Assembly: GCA_035582835.1 (NCBI GenBank)
Contig: JAYKAV010002926.1
Span: 538,230-602,229 of the forward strand
Origin: Phoebastria nigripes
Lineage: Eukaryota; Chordata; Aves; Procellariiformes; Diomedeidae
Length of the DNA: 64,000 bases
Reading direction: 5' to 3'
The position numbers and the translations under genes are program-made. Below the pieces are notes generated by a model. That model did no database searches. It had not been told where the DNA came from and was given only the letters and a program-made list of their open reading frames with translations. Shown piece after piece: positions 40,001 through 47,990 of this stretch. How positions within the stretch are numbered: position 1 is the first letter of the stretch; each line of letters starts with the position of its first letter.

Positions 40001-43000
40001 GCTGTTCATGTGAAAGCATGCCTTCGTGATTGACTAGGGGATGAAGAGAGAATGGCTCGGTGATTAGGGAAAAAGTATAAATGTTGGTGTTAATCCAGTT
40101 GGATTATCAGTCAGTGGTTGCTTTGGTGTTCTTACTCTTTGCCCTCTTCCCTTTTCAACCACCCCAATGCAGGATGATCCAGGTTCTCAATAAATAAAGG
40201 CTTCATCATTTTCATGGAACTTGGGCTCACCAGAGGCATGAAGGTAGTGTCAGCTGTCAGTGTTACCATTCAGAGAAGTTAATGATAGAACCCAATGTGA
40301 CCATTGGCCTGGGGGCAGGGAGGGTCGCACCTTTTTTTTTTTTTTGGCAAGGCTATGCTTCAGTTGCAAAAACTCTCTAAGTCCTGTTGTCTAAAGTTAG
40401 TTTTCAGTGATTTTTTGTGGGTTTTTTTTTTTTTTTTTTAAACTGAGCTAGCATTTAAAATAGATGGTAAGGAACTTCTTAATGACCGCAAAGTTGCTTT
40501 GAAGGATGACAGCCAAGATCTAGTGACGTCAGAGCAAACAAGTTTATCCAAAGGTGATGCTCTTAAAAACCTGTTTTTCCGGCTGCTGTATTTTTTTTTT
40601 TAAAACTGTTCTTGAGTTAGTATGCTGTAATACAATTTTTGTACTTTGAACAAGATTGAGGTCGGTTGCAACAGACTTTCTTTAAACAGGTGTAGTCAAA
40701 ATAGTTTTATGTATTCAGGTTTTTTAAAATAATTGGGTGTTTTTGGACACCCTTCAACAGGAGGTGTTTTACACCATCTGTTGGAAGGAAGCAAGGAGGG
40801 AAGGGGAGTTAAAAAGGTGACATGAAGGACTAAAGGTACAAATGTGGAGGTATTTATATGCTATTGTTAAATGCTAGCTACTGGCATGTCTTTTGTATGT
40901 GTTCTAAGCTAATAAAGGTAGATGTTTGATTCTCAGTTATAAACAGAAAATCCTGCCACTCCTTTTACCCTACATGTCTCTTCAAGTGCACCTTGGGGGG
41001 CGGGGGGGGGACACGANGACAAATAAATGATCCTGGGTATCATACTTGTTATGGAATGCATTATTGCTACTCATGATCTAAAATAATTACACAATATTAT
41101 GGTGTCATAGACGTTAGATCTGGGTGATCCTGAAAGTCTCCTTTTGTTTTTCAGCCCCAAAATATTCTACTAACCAGTAAGTCCCCTCTGGGAGACATTA
41201 AGATAGTAGATTTTGGCCTTTCCAGAATAATGAAGAGCAGTGAGGAACTAAGAGAAATTATGGGAACTCCAGAATATGTAGGTAAGTTGTTACTATCCGA
41301 GTGATGTTGCCCTGAGGAGGGGACTGCCCAGGCGTTGGGGGAGTGAGAAGAGAAACTACCTCAGTTTGGTGAATGCCAGGCTGGCTGTGTAGTTACTGTG
41401 TTGAAAGATCAGCTTATTACTTGGACGTGGTACTGCTGTAAAAGCTAGAACTGGTAAGCTTTGCCAGTCTAATGAACTAATTCCAGGCCTCGAAAATGTA
41501 CTTGAAATTATCTTTTAAGTTGTATAGTATATCTTCATGGGTATGGGTTTCAGTGCTGGAATATGGAATGTTGGATATTTCTCATTTTTCCATAAGAACT
41601 TTGTATACAGCTTCCTTAATTGGGAAGGAGACTGGCCTGGCTTCTGAAGATGACAATAAAGGGAAAACAATTTGTTTTACTTAAACCCAGTGAATTATAG
41701 TAATCACTTAAATAACTTGAATAGAAATATCTCTATTTCAAAAGACTGTCATGCTTCAAATGGCTTATATTAAATTTTACCACGTGCCTGTTATTGCACT
41801 ATATAACTACAATATAAAGTCTGCATATGACAAAAAAAATAGAACTTGTTTTTTTTCCCTGAATAGCTCCTGAAATTCTGAGTTATGACCCAATCAGTAC
41901 AGCAACCGACATGTGGTAAGTTGAACAAATTAATGGTCATCATAACTTACCTTACTTTTNAAAAAAAAAAAAAAAAAAAAAAATCCTAAAAAACCTGCTT
42001 TTCTGTTTTTTTACTTTTAATTTAGGAGCATTGGAGTACTGGCATATGTTATGCTAACAGGGATATCGCCTTTCTTAGGGGATGATAAACAAGAAACATT
42101 CTTAAATATATCTCAAATGAACGTAAGTTATTCTGGAGAAGACTTTGACCTCATATCAGAGTCTGCTGTGGATTTCATCAAAACTCTGCTGGTTAAGAAA
42201 CCCGAGTAAGTAAAATACACGATTGTATATGCTAATATGTCTGACTGGATTCATTTAAAATGTAGCAAGTGCTGGCGTTTTCATTTTTAAAGTATAAGGG
42301 AACTTCGATTATTCATATTTCATTGTGCTATTACTTTTCATACACATGAAAAGAGAAGTCCTCCATTTCCCTCCAAACTTGCATATTCTGAATGTGTCCA
42401 AGTGTTAATAATTACTCAAATTCATTTCAGAAAACTGTATATGAATTGTAGCATGTGGTACAGTATATTGACTTTCTTTACAGGTACCTTCCTGATTTCT
42501 TTTAAATCAACTGTGCTTTGAGCCTTTTATTCTTGATGAGTTGGTAGAGTACCTTACTCTTTTCTGGTTTATTAGTATGCTTTTCTCAATGGGCAGCAAA
42601 TTGGAAATTCCGGGTCTCAAAATAAGAAGAGGTGTTTTTTGTGGAACTTCACAGTTTTTCATGGGGCATGTCAACTATTGAAATTGCCTACTGCTTGTCT
42701 GTCTTTAGACTTTAATACTTCAAGAATGTAAGGATTGGATAATTTTCCTATACTAAAAAAAAAAAAAAAATCTGTATAAACTTTGAAAGTTGCTTGGCAA
42801 CATGGGAGTGTAAACTCTGATATTTAAGGACCTATGAACTCCTTTATTTTAAATGCTAGCAGTTCATCTCCTTGGGTTGCTGTTGGCCTTTTTTGGTAAA
42901 AGGTAGCTGCTATCAGCACTTTTTAAATTCTATCAGTCTGTCTTTAATACAGTCATATCCTTGGAATAATTTGTATGGATCTCTTCTGCAAGGCACTGAA

Positions 43001-43382
43001 TTTCAAATTCATTTGGCCATTTATTTTAACACTTTCCTTCCTCTGCAGGGACCGGGCAACTGCTGAAGAATGTCTTCAACATCCATGGTTAGAACAAAGC
43101 AATAATCCTGCTTGCAGGGCCTGGAATAACAGTACAGGAGGGGAAACCAGTGATGTTACCCAGAAAGATGCAGATTCTGCCTCTGAAAAATCAGTAGATG
43201 CTGAGAAGACTGAAGAGGAAGAATCAATAGTGACAGAAGAACTAATTGTAGTGGCTTCATATACACTGGGACAATGTAGGCAGTCAGAAAAAGAAAAAGT
43301 AACCGAGCAGAAAGCCATTTCCAAACGATTTAAATTTGAGGAACCATTACTGCAAGAAATACCAGGAGAATTCATTTACTGA
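18552..43382 (+). CDS. STK17A: STK17A (DRAK1), Ser/Thr kinase 17A, whole gene (7 coding exons)
   Basis: Coding exons 18552-18736, 26927-27139, 34409-34553, 41155-41281, 41867-41915, 42026-42205 and 43049-43382 join in frame to 410 residues; human is about 414. Exon phases all match across GT-AG introns. The kinase domain spans about residues 52-314: Gly-rich loop split by intron 1, catalytic Lys83 (FAAKFMRK), HLDLKPQN with Asp179 (HLD in place of HRD, as in the DRAK/DAPK group), DFG at 200-202, APE at 224-226. A Pro/Arg-rich N-terminus precedes it. A C-terminal tail of about 95 residues ends in [14 protein letters not shown]. The protein is a DAPK-family, largely nuclear kinase linked to apoptosis signalling. 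The tail and the syntenic position favour STK17A over STK17B. Confidence 0.97.
18737..26926 (+). other. STK17A: STK17A intron 1
   Basis: It is an 8.19 kb intron with GTGAGC donor and TTTTATTTCAG acceptor. The first few hundred bases continue the CpG island, and the rest is AT-rich. It contains a 22-base poly(T) at about 19411, a candidate regulatory segment near 24120-24370, and only chance ORFs, including one of 148 codons at 21232-21678 with no recognisable homology. No transposable element was recognised by eye. Confidence 0.85.
24120..24370. promoter_or_regulatory. Candidate intronic enhancer in STK17A intron 1
   Basis: It has a dense set of recognisable transcription-factor-like sites in a short, complex, non-repetitive segment. 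A TAATTACGTCACCTGTCA-type cluster covers a TAATTA homeobox core overlapping a near-consensus CRE (TTACGTCA, 24161-24168) beside an E-box/MEIS-like CACCTGTCA. A TGTGTGGCCACACACA palindrome-like stretch lies near 24206 and a further TAATTAA near 24318. It stands out from the surrounding AT-rich intron. Conservation and activity are not shown. Confidence 0.3.
26927..27139 (+). CDS. STK17A: STK17A coding exon 2 (kinase N-lobe)
   Basis: Acceptor TTTCAG ends at 26926 and donor GTAAGT begins at 27140. The first base completes Arg62, and the last two bases begin a Tyr codon. It encodes the rest of the glycine loop ([10 protein letters not shown]), the beta-3 lysine in [20 protein letters not shown] (Lys83), the alpha-C helix Glu in [10 protein letters not shown], and the hinge up to MILVLEY. 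Residues 110 and 112 read Cys and Leu ([11 protein letters not shown]), where I recall Asp and Pro in human. Confidence 0.97.
27140..34408 (+). other. STK17A: STK17A intron 2
   Basis: It is a 7.27 kb AT-rich intron with GTAAGT donor and TTCCATAG acceptor. It has several poly(T) runs (27534, 29338, 32023, 33050) and chance ORFs of at most about 105 codons. No exon, RNA gene or recognisable transposon was seen. Confidence 0.9.
34409..34553 (+). CDS. STK17A: STK17A coding exon 3 (hinge to catalytic loop)
   Basis: The first base completes Tyr133. 48 codons follow from [10 protein letters not shown] to NNVVHLDLK, ending in phase 0 at donor GTAAGA. It holds the kinase alpha-D and alpha-E helices and the first half of the catalytic loop, including catalytic-base Asp179 in HLDLK. 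The loop is split from its PQN continuation by intron 3. The HLD form is usual for DRAK kinases. Confidence 0.97.
39363..39402. repeat. Perfect inverted repeat, 13-bp arms
   Basis: The left arm CAGTATGAATTGA (39363-39375) and right arm TCAATTCATACTG (39390-39402) are exact reverse complements separated by 14 bases. The sequence could fold as a short hairpin in the intron transcript. The arms are too short for a typical pre-miRNA unless imperfect pairing extends outward. No terminal-repeat transposon structure was seen around it. Confidence 0.8.
40995..41010 (+). repeat. G-rich run (G-quadruplex potential)
   Basis: A run of six G, one C and nine G lies about 145 bases upstream of exon 4 of STK17A on the sense strand, so it is also present in the pre-mRNA. 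Such a run can form intra- or intermolecular G4 and often marks sequencing or assembly uncertainty. An ambiguous n lies at 41017. Confidence 0.7.
41155..41281 (+). CDS. STK17A: STK17A coding exon 4 (activation segment)
   Basis: It starts in phase 0 with PQNILL, completing the catalytic loop with the Mg-binding Asn. It continues through [20 protein letters not shown], where DFG is residues 200-202, to [10 protein letters not shown]. One base of an Ala codon lies before donor GTAAGT. This is the activation segment, including the Thr of the GTPEYVAPE motif. Confidence 0.97.
41282..41866 (+). other. STK17A: STK17A intron 4
   Basis: It is a 585-bp intron with GTAAGT donor and a T-rich tract followed by GAATAG as acceptor. 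It holds a chance ORF of 62 codons without homology. Nothing else was recognised. Confidence 0.9.
41867..41915 (+). CDS. STK17A: STK17A coding exon 5 (micro-exon, APE region)
   Basis: It is a 49-base exon encoding the end of Ala224, then [15 protein letters not shown] and two bases of Trp240, bordered by ACCEPTOR GAATAG and donor GTAAGT. It covers the APE motif and the start of the alpha-F helix (D-W-S-x-G continues in exon 6). It is too short to show up as an ORF on its own, but it is needed to keep the reading frame. Confidence 0.96.
41916..42025 (+). other. STK17A: STK17A intron 5 (110 bp) with poly(A) tract
   Basis: This very short intron has donor GTAAGT and acceptor TTTAATTTAG. A run of 23 A (41961-41983) preceded by an ambiguous n occupies its middle. 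Only about 40 bases separate the run from the acceptor, and that stretch supplies the T-rich tract. Confidence 0.9.
42026..42205 (+). CDS. STK17A: STK17A coding exon 6 (kinase C-lobe)
   Basis: The first base completes Trp240. 59 codons follow from [20 protein letters not shown] to [14 protein letters not shown], plus two bases of Glu300, ahead of donor GTAAGT. It forms helices alpha-F to alpha-H of the kinase C-lobe and is nearly identical in pattern to the mammalian protein. Confidence 0.97.
42206..43048 (+). other. STK17A: STK17A intron 6
   Basis: It is an 843-bp intron with GTAAGT donor and CTTCCTCTGCAG acceptor. It contains a 16-base poly(A) near 42755. No other feature was recognised. 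Confidence 0.9.
43049..43382 (+). CDS. STK17A: STK17A coding exon 7 (end of kinase + C-terminal tail)
   Basis: The first base completes Glu300. It encodes [16 protein letters not shown], the kinase alpha-I end with the HPWL motif at about 311-314. A variable Ser/Asp/Glu-rich spacer (about 318-352) follows, then the conserved tail [20 protein letters not shown], a basic [12 protein letters not shown] segment, and [11 protein letters not shown] before TGA at 43380-43382. The acidic spacer differs strongly from human, while the last 55 or so residues are nearly unchanged. That pattern suggests a functional binding or localisation segment. Confidence 0.96.
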
Positions 43383-43467
43383 ACTGCATGGAGCTTCGTA
43401 GCTATAACTGGAAGGCAGTGTTTTCTACTAAACAAAAATATTCTAGCCAAGTGAATTTCTGATATGC

Positions 43468-43473
43468 AATAAA
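43468..43473 (+). terminator. STK17A: STK17A proximal poly(A) signal candidate
   Basis: A canonical AATAAA (in atgcaataaatgttctag) lies 86 bases after the stop codon. It would give a very short 3' UTR. Confidence 0.4.
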
Positions 43474-44046
43474 TGTTCTAGATAAAAGAAAGTGTTGATA
43501 AATGGCATCCAAGGAAAATGTGCCAAGTTTTTAATTTCATGGAACAGATAAACAAGATTTCAAGTGGCTGACAGGAATTTAACAAAGATAAAAAGCTTAT
43601 TTTTGTTTGTAACTTTTATTTCTGTTTTTTTGTTGCTTGATAGCAGAGTTTTTGTTAATTGTTCCAGTGTTCTGGAGAAGTTGACATTGGAAGTGTTTCG
43701 GTGACAGATGTCAAGAGGAGTATTTTAGGATATGTTTTGGCATTTAATACAAATATATATTGCTGGGTTTTCCTCAAACAATTTTTAGCACTCCTGACTT
43801 CAGTGGAACTATGTACTGATCTAAAAATTGTGTAAGAGGAGAATTTGATCAACTGCTTTGACATACAGATTTCAAAGTTATTCTGTGTACATATTTCTTT
43901 GTTTACATCAAGTCAAAGACCCAGGCTCATCTGGCGTATAGCCAAACAGTGAGCTGCACTTCTCTAGGAAGAGATGCCCATGTCCCACAGGTAAAGAAAT
44001 CTGTATCGGGGAACGATTCCAGATCACAGTGGTGATACTTTGTTAT

Positions 44047-44094
44047 TTGGGAGCACAGTAAAACCCTGCCTTGGGAGCACAGTAAAACCCTGCT
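44047..44094 (+). repeat. Tandem duplication, 24-bp unit x2
   Basis: The unit TTGGGAGCACAGTAAAACCC plus TGCC/TGCT is repeated directly with period 24, with a single difference at the end. This is a recent small duplication within the STK17A 3' flank. Confidence 0.9.
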
Positions 44095-44872
44095 CCACAG
44101 GGTGATGAATTTGCTTAAGTCAGTCACTCTTGAGAGCCAGCAGAGATCGCTCCTTTCCCCTCCTGTGTTGGGCGAGACGTGCTAATAGAATCCAGCTCAG
44201 TGTGACTGCAAAGTGTTGGTGAGTAGAAAAAAGAATGACAGAGGGTCTGATGTAGCTCTACTGAAGTTACTGAAGTTCTCTCCACTGACTTCACCATGTT
44301 AGATCAGACAGTTTGTCCAACTAATGATAAATCAGCCCTCGATTCCACCTCCCCCAGAACCCAGCTGGGGTTTTACTGGGAGCATGAGGTCATTGCTGCC
44401 TTCTTTCTGTTCCTCTAACCGCTGCTTTAAGGAAGAAAGAAGTGTCCTTAGGGTAAATTGCATAACCTTGTTCAATATAGCTATCCGATGAGGAAGAAGA
44501 TACTGCTTCCTCTGAAACAATGAAGCACAACTCATACCTCGTGCTTCCCAATCACTCTCCCTTAGACACTTGGAAAAACAGCATGTGTATGATGGGGCAG
44601 AGAGGGATTAGGGAGCTGTATGGATGGGTCATAGTTCTCAGTGGACATGGTCCCCCAGAGGACAAAGCTGGGACCAACTGGGCATCACAATTGACTGGTT
44701 TTTGCAATGTACAGGTCTGAGGATCTTGGACTGAGTCCTGGTTTTCTAAGAAATCTTTCATATTGATGCTGTTCCAAAGTTTAATTTTTATGTAATTGAA
44801 GTTTAGTACTATTATATTGCATACTGTTAACTATTCAACTATTTATTTGGTTTCCTTATGCTGTTCCTTTAT

Positions 44873-44878
44873 AATAAA
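44873..44878 (+). terminator. STK17A: STK17A intermediate poly(A) signal candidate
   Basis: A canonical AATAAA is followed about 15 bases later by a T-rich stretch (gttttcttgct), about 1.5 kb after the stop. Confidence 0.45.
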
Positions 44879-46944
44879 CCCTGACAAAAGTTTTCTTGCT
44901 ATAAAACAATGAATAGAAACTCTTAAGCTAGTTTTTCCTTTTTTTCCATGTTGCTACAGACTTTCCTAATTTCAAATGTACTGAGAATGTTCTTACTCTT
45001 TTTAGTGAACAGGAGTTCAGTGCTCTGTCCTAATATTACACTTCCTCCTTCACACAAAAGGTAAATGGCTTGTTAATAACCCAAGTAATACTGGGGTGAT
45101 CTGATTAGCGTGGCTGTAAGGGTGGGAGCAAAAGTGCTAGTAAAGAAGAAAACTGAACAAAAAGCAGTATGACACTGAGTGGGGCAATGAGCATTTTTCC
45201 ATAAGGCTTCATTGCCAGTGGTCTGGTTGCCTTCACTTGAAGCCACAGCAGAAAAATTGCACCTAAATTAAACCGTTCTACTGGGCTTCTTCCCCTACAG
45301 AATTATATACTGAATATTGATGTAGGTAGGGCAACGTGTCACTCCTTGAAGACCCTCATATAAGAGAAAACATCTAATAATAGTACTTGAATAATTGAGT
45401 TTAGATGTGTTTTATATTGTAATGCAGAGATGCCTTTCATACTCTGGAGAAATGAGTTATTTGCTGGTTTTCCCCTCCTGTAGACAGTGGCCTACAGACT
45501 CCTACTGAGGAGCTACCATGCAAGATTTTCTTGGATAGCTCTGGCTGGCCATTAGTAGAAGTTAAACAAGAACCTTTGAGCCAACAGAGTAGTTGTGTTA
45601 TCTGGGCATTTCCGGAGGTGGATGGTCGCTGCATTACTGCATGTTTGCTGACCCTACCTACAATGCTGATCTGTTTCAGAGTTTTTAAGCATGACAGTGC
45701 TCTTCATGGGCATCTTTCTCTTACTGTTCAGTCATTTGCCCAAGACAATTTGCTTGGGGGAGGGACATTACCTTATGAAGTTCATTTCTGCAAGATTAAA
45801 ATTTCTCCCAGCTTCTGTCACTGCCATTTTGACTTCTTTTTTTCACATCCATACTTCCTTGCTTTACAAAGTTGAGCAAAGCACTGATGTTGAAGCATGT
45901 TCACATCCCACCCTTACAAAACAAATTTATGTTGCCATATCTGCGTACCTAAGTGTGTAATAGCTCATGGTTGCTCAAAGCAAATAACTTGAGGGACCTA
46001 TAAGCTGTTTCAATTCCTATTTGTAACCAGAGATCATGTCTCAGATGAGGCTTGGTACTAAAGAAAAAGAGTAGATGCTGAGCAGCATACATTTTGTCCT
46101 GTATTTACTGTTTTTAATGTATGACAATGAAGCTTAACATGTATAAATGAACTATGTACTTATTACAAGGCCAGTTCCTCTTGAATTGGCTGCTTTGAGA
46201 CTTCAAGTGGGCTGCATTTCTGTTTAACTTTTTGTGCCTTAAGGTGGTTTTGTACAGTGTTTTTTAACATCATTAAGAATTTCTATAAAGTTGTGAAAGT
46301 TTAATAGTGTAAGTTATAAACAAGGCATCTTAGATTGGCCCTATAATAGGAAAAACTTTCTATAATGTTTAACTGCAGGACTATCAGCCAGTCCCACACA
46401 CTTGAAGCTATTTCTGTTCCACTGTAAGTGTGGGTAAAGCTGTAAATGAGGCATTCTTACCCTGTGCTGTAGAAAGGGGATATCGAGGTTGATGTTTTTG
46501 AGAGGCTTAGTTACTAGTGAAGTAACACATTAAGACTGGGAACAAATCACTAGCTTGTGCAGAAGAGCTGGTTTTCTGCAGCTCCCTGAATACGGAGGAC
46601 TGCATGTATTTACGCAGTTCATCTGAAAAAAGCTGCTTGTGCCTTAAAGTGTTTGTGGGGAAGGGGGTGGTTGCGGAGAAGGAATCCACTCCTTGGCCCT
46701 TGTGGGCAATGCTATCTCAGTCCCCGCTCTCTGGGCACTCATTTACTGCTGGCTGCCTTCGTAACGCTGGGAGCATGGCTGCTCTTTGCTTGAATGCAGG
46801 AAGCTGGAAGGATTGGAAGTGCAGATGTTCTTAGAAATTGCTGGAGAATCGTTATTTCTATGGTTCTGATGCAAGAGACATGAACTACATCTATAGGCTG
46901 AATTTTCATTGTGATTTGTCTCATTTCTTACACCTTTCCTTTGA

Positions 46945-46983
46945 GGGTCCCTAAATACAAAAGGGGTCCCTAAATACAAAAGG
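46945..46983 (+). repeat. Tandem duplication, 19-bp unit x2
   Basis: GGGTCCCTAAATACAAAAG is directly repeated with period 19. It is a small local duplication without an obvious role. Confidence 0.9.
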
Positions 46984-47245
46984 GTGAATTCCAGCTTGCG
47001 ATCTACCAGGTGGATCTTGAGAGCTGTTAGGTAGGAAATGCAAATAAAAATTAACTGCCTGTTCTCCACTGGTGGTGCTGGCAGGGGACAGGGAGGAAGG
47101 TGGGCCTTGCACCAGGTTATTCCATGGCTTAAGATCTCTCTTGAATATTCCGGGTGCTGTTCCTGGAAGACAGTTCAACATTTTAAAGAAATAGTGCCGG
47201 TTCATTGTACTTCTGATAAGGTGTTTACTGTTTCAGGAACTTTAC

Positions 47246-47251
47246 AATAAA
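47246..47251 (+). terminator. STK17A: STK17A distal poly(A) signal candidate
   Basis: AATAAA is followed by a T- and GT-rich downstream stretch about 3.9 kb after the stop. It lies just upstream of the LTR insertion. Confidence 0.4.
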
Positions 47252-47440
47252 TGAAATTTTGTTTTCTGAACAGCTGATGGGTCTTTTTTCTTCATGCATT
47301 GGGAAACACTTTAAAACATAATTTTTTAAGAAAAGAAACCATAATTTTCTTCAAGGCAGCATTACTGATTTGAAACAGAATTCCAAAAGTTACGCTCGTT
47401 TGTCTGGTGCAGGATGACTGGAATCAACAGTAAAGCTAAA

Positions 47441-47990
47441 TGTCGTGGTTTAACCCCAGCCAGCACCTAAACACCACGCAGCCGCACGCTCACCCCCGCC
47501 GCCTCCCCTAGGGTAGGGGCAAGAATCAGGAGGGCACGAGTAGGAGAACTCGTGGGTTGAGATAAAAACAGTTTAATAATTGAAATAAAACAAAGTAGAA
47601 CAGTAATAGTAACAGTGATAACAAAAACAATAATAGAATGTACAAAGCAGGCCATGCACAATGCAACTGCTCACCACCCGCTGAACCGACACGTAGCCCA
47701 ATATGCAAGAGCCTGTCCTGGGATGCCAGAGCCCCCCCCACACCTAGTTTTTATACTGAGCATGATGTCGCATAGTATGGAATACCCCATTGGCCAGCTG
47801 GGTCAAACACCCCGGCTATGCTCCCCCCGCCAGCTTCCGGTGCACCTGGCAGGGCGAAAAGTGCCCGGTGCAAGCAACACCCAAAACATCAATGGGCCAT
47901 CAAGGCTCCTATTATACCAAACCCAAAACACAGCACAACCCCCCAGCTACTGGGAAGAAAGTTAACTCTGTCCCAGCCGGAACCAGGACA
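47441..47990 (-). mobile_element. Solo LTR of an avian endogenous retrovirus (minus orientation)
   Basis: The 550-base element is bounded by TGTC...GACA ends. Read on the minus strand it starts TGTCCTGGTTCCGGCTGGGA and ends GGCTGGGGTTAAACCACGACA-like, the pattern of a very common neoavian ERV LTR family. Minus-strand TATAAAAA (47748-47755) and ATTAAA poly(A)-signal (47572-47577) sit in the expected U3/R order. Flanks CTAAA (47436-47440) and GTAAA (47991-47995) look like a 5-bp target duplication with one mismatch. No internal retroviral sequence is present on either side, so it is a solo LTR left by recombination. Confidence 0.9.

Larger units (their letters stand above)
34554..41154 (+). other. 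STK17A: STK17A intron 3
   Basis: It is a 6.60 kb intron with GTAAGA donor and GTTTTTCAG acceptor. It contains a perfect 13-bp-arm inverted repeat (39363-39402), homopolymer runs (poly(A) about 39790, poly(T) about 40331 and 40421) and a near-uninterrupted G run at 40995-41010. No coding homology was found outside the flanking exons. Confidence 0.9.
43383..47251 (+). other. STK17A: STK17A 3' UTR (maximal extent)
   Basis: This is noncoding, AT-rich sequence after the STK17A stop. Candidate poly(A) signals are AATAAA at 43468-43473, 44873-44878 and 47246-47251; the last is followed by a T/GT-rich stretch (gaaattttgttttctg). Two small tandem duplications lie inside (44047-44094 and 46945-46983). 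ORFs of up to about 114 codons (for example 45531-45875) show no recognisable protein. The real 3' end is uncertain. Confidence 0.5.

Noticed and set aside
41961..41983. Poly(A)/poly(T) runs (also near 9489, 19411, 29338, 39790, 42755, 54962, 58422) as tails of retrocopies
   Set aside because: No gene-like or SINE-like sequence precedes them, and no target-site duplications are evident. Simple homopolymer slippage is enough.
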